A DNA stretch of 64,000 bases, taken from Chlorops oryzae (lineage: Eukaryota > Arthropoda > Insecta > Diptera > Chloropidae). Both the position numbers and the translations under genes were made by a program. The notes beneath the pieces are model-generated. The model was not told the origin of the DNA. It did not search any database and saw only the letters and a list, made by a program, of their open reading frames with translations. This document shows, one piece after another, positions 24,490 to 34,539 of the stretch. The first letter of the stretch is position 1; each line of letters opens with the position of its first letter. Location: the NCBI GenBank assembly GCA_020466095.1, contig CM035808.1, positions 13,699,663 through 13,763,662 of the forward strand, in the 5' to 3' direction.

Positions 24490-26053
24490 TAATTATTATA
24501 TTATATATATATATATATACAGGGTGTTCCATTTGTGATGGTCAAGCGGTCTGGGAGCTGATAGAGGGGGTCAGAACTAACAAAAAATCGTATGGCAGGG
24601 GGTCCAAAATTCAACGCTGAGGAGTTATAAGGGAAAGAAATTTGCAGTTGTTTCAGAAAAATAATTGTCACGCCTCAACGTTTGTAGTTAAGATAAAAAT
24701 TTTAATCCAGTTCGACAGAGAATTAGTCAGACCTTCCTAGGGGTATAAAATAGTCTTACACTTTATTGCAGCTTCAAGAGTATTTGAGCCTTCAAAGTCA
24801 AAATTTTAAAATTTTTGAAACATTTTTTGACTTTGAGAGCCATTTTGGTATAAAAAAGGTCCTATTAATACCCAAATTTTTTATTTTATTCAAAATGCTG
24901 GATCAATTTCCTTTAATTTGGTACCCCATATCTCTAAAAAATAAGATGAGAAAATTAAATATCTAAATGAACTTATTAGTTTTGCTGTATCAAATCTAAT
25001 AAGTTCGGCTTCATTGATAGCAAACGGATAGATGTTCACAGAATTGATGGTAGTTCAGAACTACGCCACAAAACTTTTTTTTAAATTATATTACAAATAA
25101 CACTACCAGAGTGGCAAGTTTTTTGAATGAATTATAAGACTTTCTGAGTTGATCAAAAAGTTTTAGGAGTGTTTTTCAAACGGATATCTTCTATTGTCAT
25201 CTCATATAGTTTTTTTTTTTTTATTTGGTAAGGGTTCATGTCACTGACCTCGCTCGAGGAACTATTGTGCTAAACCCTGACGTTGTTTTCATCGGAGGAC
25301 TTTCATCACTTCGGTTTTCGTTAGGTAAGTTCTAGTCTCTCCAATGTGTAACTCAACCAGTTCGTTTGTCTATATGACTTTCTTCAGCAGTGTCCTCCTT
25401 CTCTCATCAAGGAGAGCTGAAAATATTGCTATAAATTCTCTAATATTTAGTTTTTAAATTAGTTAAAAATTTCACTTAAAAATTAAAAATCAGTCTGACT
25501 CTAAATTTCCTCGAGGAATTTTTACCTGAGGATTTGAAAAAAAACTCTCCCAATCGAAAAACACTGCGAAGGGAATATAAAGAGAGCAAGAAATGCGAAC
25601 ATGTTCAAGCAAAGGCCATTTTTAGAAGCTCTAGTCATCACTTTCTTTCTTTTATTGAGGCTTAGGCTACTTCCTTTTTCCGCAGAGAAAAATTTCTAGG
25701 GAAAAAATTCCCAGCGAATATTCATTTATAATTTACTTTACTTCTAAATTAAACCACGTCTTTCGAGATGAGAAGATTTGATCAAAAAACTTTAATGCTT
25801 TCTCTGGTTTGAATGTTGTTCTGAAATGTTTGAATGCTCCAGAGTAATGGAAAAATCTATTTAAAAATAACCATAAAATTAAACATGCATTATTTTTAAT
25901 TATTTTTGATTTATTTTAATGAGGTTTTATTATATTTTAATATTTAATCATTATATGGTTCTTGTTGAAAGAATATGTACCTACATATTATTTGTCTTAA
26001 GATTTGCAAACAAATATTTTAAGGTTAACAAATTCTTTTGGAGAATTTTTGAA
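24490..26053. other. Stretch without a gene, with one isolated transposon-like end
   Basis: A short (TA)n run at 24504-24520 leads directly into ACAGGGTGTTCCATTTGTGA, the type of end common on insect DNA elements. No matching inverted end was found downstream, so it is not called as an element. The rest is AT-rich. Confidence 0.4.
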
Positions 26054-26240
26054 TTAGGTTAGGTAAGTGTGGCTGCCACCAATGGTGACACACTTAGGCC
26101 TAACATGGGCCCGTTATGATACCACGTATAATGGGAAAACAAAGAAAAAAATAAACTGAAAAAACGACACAAATGTCCACGACCTCAGCTGGGAGTCGAA
26201 CCCAGGGACTCTCGCTTCGTAAATTGGTATCTCAGACCGA
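26054..26240 (-). mobile_element. tRNA-headed SINE, family 1, reverse copy
   Basis: On the minus strand the order is an ACGAAGCGAGAGTCCCTGGG head with B-box GGTTCGACTCC (complement of 26192-26202), then GTCGTGGACATTTGTGTCG. The tail follows with GTGGTATCATAACGGGCCCA, AGGCCTAAGTGTGTCACC and GGCAGCCACACTTACCTAACC. This is the fullest family 1 copy in the window and shows the complete tail. Confidence 0.85.
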
Positions 26241-26416
26241 TAATTTTTGAATTAAACTAGATTGAAATCAGAATAAATCAAAACTAATTCCAAAAAATCC
26301 AAGTTGAATTGGGATTATGTTTGATTTTGCCAAATAATTTATATGTTTATCATTAATCTCAAATTTTCCGGATTATTCTGCGATTATTTGGAAATTCTCG
26401 ATTCTTCGAAAGAGTG

Positions 26417-27227
26417 CACCCAAAAAAATTTTTACCTGAAACTATGGTAAAATGAACTCAATTTATAGGAAATTGATCATGATATGGCGCCATAGAAAAG
26501 CATACTCAAATTGAAACCAAGTTTTTCCTTAAATAGAGGAAATAAAATTTCTTTCACCTGAGTTCATTTGGAATTGAAATAAGTCTATATTTCCTCAAAT
26601 GGAGTAAGTAGTTATCGATTATTTCTTCAAAACGAGTAAAAATTTCCTCAAAATGTGTACAAATTATTTCAAAATGAGTAAGAATTTCCTAAACATGAGT
26701 AAACATTTCCTCAAAAGAAAAGAAAATTTTCCTAAAAATGAGTAAACATTTCCTAAAACTTAGTAAAATTTTCTTAAATATGAGTACAATTTTCCTTAAA
26801 ATGAGTAAACATTTCCTCAAAATAAGTAAAATTTGAAAATTTGAAAACGCTACCTGAAATTAAGTAAAATTTTCTTTTATATGGATAAATTCGTTTTCAT
26901 TTTCAGGAAAATACTGTACTGAATCGAAGTTAAAATTAACCTCTACAAAAGCATTATTTCTTACAAATAAAATTGTTTTTCCTCCATATCAAAAGAAACT
27001 GCCCTCAATTTCATGTATTTCAACATACTCAAACCGAGGAAAAAGTTGAACTTGTTTTGAGTCTGTCCTAATATCGAGCTAACTTGAAATATAATAAAAG
27101 TACGGTTTTACTACAACTGGGGAAAATTTCTCTGTTTGAAGTAAAATTTAACCAGATTTGTGGAAAATGCATTTACTCAAATTGAGGAATTTTTTACTCA
27201 TTTTAGGGGCATACTTTTCGTTCAGTG
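26417..27227. mobile_element. CACTG-type element with internal word array, 811 bp
   Basis: Left end CACCCAAAAAAATTTTTACC, right end TTTTCGTTCAGTG (inverted: CACTGAACGAAAA). The two flanking bases are TG on both sides. The interior is dominated by GAGTAAA and TTTCCTC words, and their complements appear near the right end (GAGGAATTTTTTACTCATTTT). No frame is long enough for a transposase. It is grouped with 37307-37943 and 44942-45970 on end sequence and architecture. Confidence 0.6.
26629..26833. repeat. Degenerate 21-bp tandem array, about 10 units
   Basis: Successive units follow the pattern AAAATGAGTAAACATTTCCTC with 2-6 differences each. Spacing stays at 21 bp except for one 22-bp unit. 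It lies inside the CACTG-type element. Confidence 0.8.
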
Positions 27228-27488
27228 TGGCAATCTCTCAGGGCCTTCTTAGTGAATTTTTGTTAATAAAAATGATTATTTTATTTTTTATAATAAATAT
27301 GCAATATCTTTGTATTTTTCCATAAATATATTAGGTAATTAAATGCTTTCTACTTTCTCTTAGAGCTATTTATAGAATCGTATTTCGTAACGTTTGATTG
27401 TGAGCGCATCGGTAGTTTTAGTCCTGTCCATCCTTCAACCTACCTAGCAGCTTCCTGTCGCACAAACTCCATTCTACACAAGACATTC

Positions 27489-30226
27489 TCAAGCGCTTGT
27501 TACACTTCCAACTCGCAGATACGAACATTTTAAATCGATTTTCCTTTGAATCGAATTCACTTGGCTCTTCAAACGCTTGACGACTTCTCTCATCTCATAG
27601 ATCCGGTCACAGGTCTCATCGTAATCGATGCATAATGCTGGCTTATTTATAAGTCCGAATTCGAAGTTCATATCGTAGATTTGTTTCTGTATGGGAATGC
27701 GTTTCTTCTTCAAAATATGTATATAACGTCGCAGCTCCTCCTTCTCCAACTGCAGTCGATGAAGCGTTGCCAACTGATTTTCCATCATTTCACAGAGAAT
27801 TAATTTATTCATACGATAATGAGCCAAAACATTTGTATTGAGATCGTAACGTTTGTGGAGCTTATATAGATAGCAACTACGATCTGTCGGGATTAGGAAG
27901 GGTTACTTTCAGGTTATAAGAACATTGTACTTGTGAACATTTTGGATGTTTACTCACCATCAAGTGTCAAGACCAATTGGGTGATATCATCCCTCAGAGT
28001 TTCGTAAGTCTGAATATTTAGATTCGGTCCAACGGATTCCATAGCAAATTTTTTCTCGCCCAATGTAGCCAATGCATGCTGTTGCATTATAAGAGCAGCT
28101 CGCATCGAAGAAATTTCTTTTTGCAATACGGACATGTCTTTTAATTGCTTATGGAGAAATCTTATAAAATGTTCGGATGTTTTCTCTTTATCAACGAACG
28201 TTTCGAATAAGAGATCTTGAAACTCTTGCCAACTCGATTCATATGAATTTTGCAAATCGGTTAGTTCTTCTTCGGCAGCATTTTGCTTTCGGGAAATTAT
28301 CTCTTCTGTTTCGGCTTCCTTGGCCACCAAATCTCTCAGATTGTCACAAGCGTCATGATAACGCTTTTGGTCTCTCTCAAAAGCAATCTCATCTGGTTCG
28401 GGTGTTATCATGATAAATCTTTTTTGCATACGATAATGGTCGGTGCATTTCTTTTTAAGGAATTCGTTCACAAACAGTTCGTCTCGAAGATCTTCTATCG
28501 ATTCAGCGAGGTGATGGAATAACTTCACTTTGTTCAATTTCTGACGAAACACATCCTGGGGATCAACATAGTCTGCAGTTTCCATAACTTTTTCAATGAG
28601 GGCTTGTAGAAAGAATTTCACCTCTTTTTCCATTAAATGTTTTTCGGCAATGCGGGCCATCTCTTCGAAATCCAATTCATCAATTGGTTTCTCGTTAAGT
28701 TTAACTAGACTTTCGAAAACATTCTCTTGGGAGACTCTTTGTCCTCTTTCGAACTGGATGCTCCGCTTTCCATCTTCAATAAATTGCAATTCGAAATCCT
28801 CAAAGCTTAATGATGTGTAACTTTCTTCCGATTCAGCTTCCAGTTCTTGCTCTTCTTCCTCTTTTTGTTCTTCAGTAAGATTATCTTCTGGAACTTCCTT
28901 TACGTCCTGTGCTGCTTTTTCCGAACCAGTTCCAATGGTTGTAACTGTAGCTCGTGTGCTGATGGTTTCCCCCAACTCATGCATAAAGCGCAATATACTC
29001 GGGTCTATAGAAACCTCATCGATATCGGGAATTTTCGAATTGAAATTAAATGTTTCCTCCATATGAGGCTTTTCCTTGAAGCCTTTTTGTAGTCTAGCGT
29101 GAACATGTAGTGGTACCTTAAGTCGATGGTCAGAGCCGCTAGACGACGATGAAAGTTTTTCATGGGCCAAATCTTTGCTTGTGATCTCTTCTTCAAGCTC
29201 TTCGTCTTCTTCATATGATACCATATATTCAGTGAAGTCTAAAACTTCTTCCTCAACAAATTCTTGTTCGACCGAAAGTTCAACGCTTGAATCAAATTCA
29301 AAAGGCTCTAAGATAAGTGGAGCAGTGGATTTCCGAACGGGAATTTCTTTTTCCGAAAGAATCGATGATACAGAGCTGGGAGTTTTTATTTCTCGCTTAG
29401 TTTTTGGAGAGCCTGGACTTACTATTGCTTTGGCAGCAACAGTCCTTGGCTTAGTTTCTTTAAGTTGCTTTTTTTTAGCCGGGAAAGTATCACCGATAGA
29501 TTGTTTCCCCACCGGTTTTTCTCCTGCTTTAGAAGTAACTTTCTTTGGTTTAACATGTCTCCGAGCCTTGCCAGGTGTCCCTTCTTTTACAGTTTCACCA
29601 GATTCGGTTATTTGCACATCAGAAAGGAGAGTATCTTCAATAGATTCTGCTGTGTTAGGCGATTTCGCTGTTGCTTTGGCAGTCTGATCCGTTTGCTTAG
29701 TTTCTTTTCTAGACATGTCGCTTTTCTCATCCTTTAAGGTTTTGTCTGTGCCTTTGAATTTCTTTTTTTTAGACGGCAGAGTATCGCCAATAGATTTTTT
29801 TACCGTAAGGGTTTTTGCTCCTGCTTTAGCAGTAATTTTCGTGTCTAATGTTTTAATCCCTTTTTTGACCTTGCCAACATTTTCTTGTTTTTTAGGTTCG
29901 TCATCTTCTTGCAGTTGCTGGTCTTTAGAAACGAGAGTATCGCCAATAGATTCTCCATAAATAGTCGATCTTGTCCCTGATTTAATGGACTTGGTGGGTT
30001 TTTTTATGGGTTTAGTTACTTTTTTAGCCTTGCTATGTTTAAATCTAACAGCCTTGCCAGCCCCCAGTCGTTGGGAATCTTGAAACTGTAGATCATCGCC
30101 AACAAAGTATGTTACAACATTTTTAGCACCAATCGGCATTCCATCGCGTTTTATAGGGGTTTCATCCAATTTTCCATACGCCTTAGTTTCGTTAAGCTTT
30201 CCTTTTCGGTTATCCGATTTCAACAT
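27489..30226 (-). CDS. CCDC96: Axonemal coiled-coil protein, CCDC96/CFAP184-like
   Basis: Two exons on the minus strand: 30226-27958 and 27883-27489, joined across a 74-bp intron (donor G|GTGAGT, acceptor CCGACAG|AT, codon G|AT). The product is 887 residues. I start at the ATG at 30226 because the frame upstream has only TTG before a stop. Residues 1-350 are Lys/Thr-rich and carry four copies of a SIGDTL-type word near 93, 145, 195 and 243. A Glu-rich acidic segment follows to about 490. The rest is predicted coiled coil. Near the C-terminus EFGLINKPALCIDYDETCDR fits the GLLxxPxLLxDYE signature of the DUF4201 domain of CCDC96 and CCDC113. In other organisms these form part of the bridge between nexin-dynein complex and radial spoke in motile cilia. 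Long acidic N-terminus favours CCDC96 over CCDC113. An AATAAA on the minus strand at about 27285-27280 could be the poly(A) signal. The EFHB-like gene lies upstream on the same strand. Confidence 0.62.
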
Positions 30227-30390
30227 TTTTTTGTTATTCTTTTCAGTAGAGTATTTCAAAATATATTCTCAGTTTGGTTTTTTTTATTCGTTTTGCGGAT
30301 TCAATATTTAATTAATTAATATAGAATGAGTTGTAATCTTTAAATAAATCAGAGAAAGTGCGACTATTTTAAGAACGACTACTTTGATCA

Positions 30391-30633
30391 GGGGCCCTAC
30401 TCTGTATTGCGATGCGATACGCAAATCGATGCGATGGTTTATTTCGATTCGCAATTGGAACGGTTTTTTATAGTTTTTGATTCGTAAAATTGAACTGAAA
30501 GGTTCGGAAATGCATTTCCAACATACTATTTAAACTGGAAAAGGAAATAAGAGCAAACAATCGTTCCAATGGCGACTCGAAAAAAGCTATCGCATCCATT
30601 TGCGTATCGCATCGCACTACAGAGTAGGCCCCC
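30391..30633. mobile_element. MITE with about 45-bp terminal inverted repeats, 243 bp
   Basis: The left end GGGGCCCTACTCTGTATTGC continues with GATGCGATACGCAAAT. The inverted right end is GGGGGCCTACTCTGTAGTGC then GATGCGATACGCAAAT. The target duplication is unclear. It lies in the 0.68-kb gap between the two ciliary genes, upstream of the CCDC96-like start, so it could affect that promoter. Confidence 0.85.
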
Positions 30634-30908
30634 AGGTATTATCTAAAAAAAAAATTAAAGTTCAGACAGCCTTCTCCGACTTGATTCTTAGACCGTTGTC
30701 AAATTACGTCTGTTTTCTCCCTGGATTGGTTCACAGCTTAGTTAGGTGAAGACCAAATGGAATTGAATAGAGAGAAAACTTCAAATAATTTTGGGTTGTT
30801 TTTTTTCCAAGCTTCATTGGCAAATATACGATCATTTACAATTAAAAGAACTCAAAATTGATACATAAAAATAGTACATAGAAATTTAACAAAAAAAAAA
30901 ACCTTCCA

Positions 30909-32476
30909 TTAGAACTCCTTAGCATTCTCGTTTTTATCACGTTGAGCCTTCAGCTCTGCTCTAAAATCATTTATCGACATCAAATCGTCTTCAGTCTTCA
31001 GCTTTTGCTTAGCCCTCTCCCAGACACAGTCGAAACCCACCGAGCTGACAATATCCGAAAATATGCGCCTCAATTGTGCCTTATCGCGTGGTTTAGCAAA
31101 AGCCTCGGGACTCGAGCTGTCCTCGTAGGGCTCATCGCGTTTCTTTAAATGTGGTACGATCGGTGGCGGAGGTTTCTCGAGATCGCGACAAAGTTCCCTA
31201 TAAGTTGTTTCAAAACTCTCGGCAGGTATAAAGCGTTTTATGGTCTTCTCCGGGAGTAAGAAACGGTATTGCAGAATTTTCGAGAAATTCTCGATTTTAA
31301 TGCGCTCCGTGGGTAGACCAATATCCTCGACGAAATCAAAGAAGATCAAAACGTCACGCATGCGTTTCTCATTCAAAAATACATTCAGTTTTCTGGCTTC
31401 GTTGAAGGCAGTACTAAGGAGTACGTAGCCCGTGTTCTCCTTGTCTTGTTTCTCCAATCTCTGTTCCAAATCGTAGATGTAGAAGTGCCTGCTACGCAGA
31501 AGTAGCACACGTTCGTGATAAAGATACGCCAGAGCCTTCATTAGATCATCAGACATCTGACTGGGATCAAGATTATGTAGGATATCTCGCGTTGTGCATT
31601 TGTCCGCGTTCGGTGGCCTGCCGAAAATACGATTCTGGTCTTCCAAATAGGCATCCTTGAATCTAATAAGAAAATTCTCAGGCAAATGAGCAAAAATAAA
31701 ATACTTAATATTTGACTATCGTTCATTTTACTTGGATATCTTTGTACCGACGTCTCCAAAGTTCCGCTGCAGATAGTACTTTTGTAAATCCTTCACTACG
31801 ACCAACATTTCACGATCCGACATGCAACGTTTGACCTGCCTTCCGGTCTTATCGACATTGGTCTTTTTTCCAAAGCAATCATTTTTATTGAATTGCTCAT
31901 TGTAGCTGCAGTAAAAAAATGCCAAAAATATCAAAAAAATAAATGGAGTTTTCTTTACTTCACCGAGACCTACTTCCGTTGAATTCTCTCGCCAGGTAGA
32001 TAGTGTTTATGGCTTATTAGATATTTAGAATGCCAATCGATATACTCCTTATTGATCTGTGAGACACTTTTCTGTGGCAATACGATGTCATAGAGCTTTT
32101 CGTTACTTTTCGTCGACTTGCCGAAGAGTGTATTCTCGTTATGAATTTCCGCCGGTTTCGAATGAATATCCCTTGCCTTGCCCAATTCGGCTTTCTTTAG
32201 ATAGAGATCCTCGAAAAATTGCTCCTTGAATTTAACAAAATGACTCTTTTTCAGCTCCGGAGTTAGTATTTCGTTGACTTCGTCGTTTTGAAGAACGGGC
32301 GAACTTGGAAAGAGTTCGGTATTCTTTGGTCTGGGGCAAAAGGATTTGATCCAAACATTAGCTAGCTCCGCTGGTGGACAATATTGCATGGAGTCCTTAA
32401 CACCTTCATTGCTCGTTATGATTAACCCCGCTGGTCTTATATCAGGACTTCGATCAACGAATCTGCCGACATTCAT
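30909..32476 (-). CDS. EFHB: EF-hand family B (EFHB/CFAP21)-like axonemal protein
   Basis: Three exons on the minus strand: 32476-31974, 31905-31732 and 31662-30909. The introns are 68 and 69 bp (donors AA|GTAGGT and AA|GTAAAA; acceptors CTGCAG and TTATTAG), and both junction codons are in phase. The product is 476 residues. The ATG at 32476 follows an in-frame stop three codons upstream. Three FG-containing words occur at about residues 116 (TLFGKST), 178 (CFGKKT) and 238 (IFGRPP). The second follows an HYLPGER...YNEQF segment, a repeat pattern I associate with EFHB. A degenerate EF-hand loop, DKENTGYVLLST, starts near residue 299. In vertebrates and algae EFHB is a protein of the lumen of doublet microtubules and may bind calcium. 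Human EFHB is longer, so this would be a short form. Family call is from pattern memory and is moderate. Confidence 0.58.
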
Positions 32477-33820
32477 TTCAATTTAATTGCTTACAATTTC
32501 TTTGCAACTGGAGGAGGTAATTGCTTGTGATAAGAATCGCAAGGCTTTCAGTTAAAAATTTCCAAAATTATATAAAAATTAAATTTTACTTTTTTTTAAA
32601 GAATTTTTTTTTTAGAAATTATTGCAAAGAATTTTTTTTTCTAAATTTTTTAATAAGAAACCGAGTAAATTGTATAAAGTTCATAATCGAGTCAGTGAAT
32701 TTTGAGAAGCGAAGTTTAAAGTGAATTTGAATGTCGTTTTTACGAGGACATGGTTTGAACTATTTCGTTGAATTTTGCACTTGCAAGGGGACGCATCCAA
32801 TAAGAACCCAAGTGCGAGGGCGAATTGAGGGTTAGTTGCTGCAAGCCAGCCCGGCCTAGTAAATTGTTTGTTTGTAGTGTAAGCAGATTTGTTCGACGGA
32901 GAATGGCAACTACCATTTTCAATCCCAAAGGAAACTGCAAGGACCGAAGCCTAATGTATGGTTTTAGTCCTTGAAAGGGCTAAAGGACGTCTTAAAGGAC
33001 GCAAAAGTACCCAATGCTACTGTAAGTAGTATAATTCTGTTACACGTTCAATTCAGTCCTTTTCGCGTGGCAGAATGTACTGTTATACTATATATTGTAT
33101 AGTCGAGAACCTATGTTATGGGAGATTTTCAAGACAATAAGGACCTCATGTGTCGAATTTTCCTTTATGGGAACCACGCCCACTTTTTCAAGTCTTGGAA
33201 ATTACATCGGAAGCTTAAATATAAGCTCATATTCTAAATTTGATTGCTAAAAAGAACTATTATTTTGAGGCAGTTTTTGGGATTTTCGTCAAAGACCGTA
33301 GTACTAGAGGTAGCCATAATAATGGACTGGTCAAGAAAATTTTTCGATAGGATATTTATCACTATAGAGGAAGTATATATGTATGGTAATTTTGGTTCAA
33401 GACTAATTTGAATTTCAGATGTAGGAGATAGTTTTCGAACGTCCTTTTGCCACGCGCGTTTTTCCAATTTTTGAAAATTAAATCAATTGCATTTGAGTAT
33501 GTTCAAATATTAAATTTCATCAAAATATCTCGAAAAATTCAGGTCTTAGAGCAGTTTTTGTGATTTTCATAGTACACCCTGGCACTCTGAGGTATTTTAA
33601 AAAATGGTCCGATCCGGACTCTCGAACATGTTGTGCATCCCCATGAACACGGATGCCCCACGGATGTCAATATAGCTCTGCTCCTTTGATAAGAAAACTG
33701 CATACGGACAGATAGACAGACAGGGCCAATTGATAGGAGATGAGGATCTTCAACGTCCCACCATATTATTGGGTGAGGATATCCTGAAATCAAAAAAAGC
33801 TCTTATGTTAGTACTTAAAA
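32477..33820. other. Intergenic stretch upstream of the EFHB-like gene
   Basis: Contains the presumed promoter of the EFHB-like gene but no clear TATA box. The sequence near 33590-33720 (GACAGATAGACAGACAGGG) has short direct repeats. A 12-bp word at its right edge (TAGTACTTAAAA, 33809-33820) is the left target duplication of the LINE that follows. Confidence 0.45.
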
Positions 33821-34527
33821 AGGGGAGCAGTATCCATATACTGTCTGATAGCCAGGCTGCTCTTCTAGCCTTAAGGGCTGTTAACATCTCATCTGGACTA
33901 GTAGAGAATTGCCTCAATCTCCTCAATGACCTCAGGAACCACAACAAAGTAACACTTTGGTGGGTCCCAGGTCATGAGGGATACGAAGGGAACGAAAGGG
34001 CAGATTTTCTCGCCAAAAGGGGAGCTCAAAGACGCCTCATCGGGCCTGAACCTTTCTGTACACTTCAGAAGTCACACTGTGCAGAATTACTCAGAAATTG
34101 GGAGGAAAAGTGTTTTCATACTTCCTGGATGAAATCAAAAGGTCAAAGACAGGCCAAAAGATTCATCACTCCCAATCTCGGAAGGAAAGATTTAAAGATC
34201 CTTACCGAATACTTCACAGGGCACTGCAAATTGAGATATCATCTCAAAAAAATAGGCCTATCGAACGAATCGAAATGCCGGTTCTGTGAAATGGATGAAG
34301 AAACGCCAGAACACATTCTTTGTGACTATCCATCTCTGGCCAGCCGCAGAATCCTCAACTTTGGGGAGGGGCTTGTCGCCTCCTACAAATTTTGGTCTGT
34401 CTTAAAACCGTCCACAGTGCTCAAATATATAAAGAGCCTAAGGATAGATAATTAAGGCAACCCTGGGGGTAGCACAATAGATTCATTATGGGTCGCGGTG
34501 CGCACAGAGCCCCCCATCTAATAATAA
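33821..34527 (+). mobile_element. 5'-truncated I-like LINE: RNase H and zinc-knuckle C-terminus
   Basis: An open frame to 34455 codes for the C-terminal part of a non-LTR ORF2. It has the third RNase H acidic motif LSDSQAALLAL, then WVPGHEGYEGNERADFLAKR with the fourth Asp. A CRFCEMDEETPEHILCDYP zinc knuckle follows. The first two catalytic acidic motifs and all of the reverse transcriptase are absent. After the stop come a short 3' UTR and a TAATAATAA end, as in I-type elements. A 12-bp duplication TAGTACTTAAAA flanks the copy (33809-33820 and 34528-34539), so it arrived already truncated by target-primed reverse transcription. The remaining frame is unbroken, which suggests a young insertion. 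Confidence 0.88.
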
Positions 34528-34539
34528 TAGTACTTAAAA

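Noticed and set aside
24519..24560. Start of a DNA transposon (ACAGGGTGTTCC)
   Set aside because: No inverted partner end was found within several kb.
28177..29960. Several plus-strand open frames, up to 170 codons
   Set aside because: They lie exactly opposite the CCDC96-like exon and mirror its Ser/Glu/Lys-rich codons; no splice signals or family resemblance.
27958..30259. TTG at 30259 as the start of the CCDC96-like protein
   Set aside because: The first ATG in the frame is at 30226 and a stop lies just upstream of the TTG; non-ATG initiation is unnecessary.
31728..31934. Separate 68-codon gene between the EFHB-like exons
   Set aside because: It is the middle exon of the EFHB-like gene; both borders are in-phase splice sites.
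33730..33820. N-terminal 30 codons of the RNase H frame
   Set aside because: The target duplication shows the LINE starts at 33821; the codons before it are host sequence in frame by chance.
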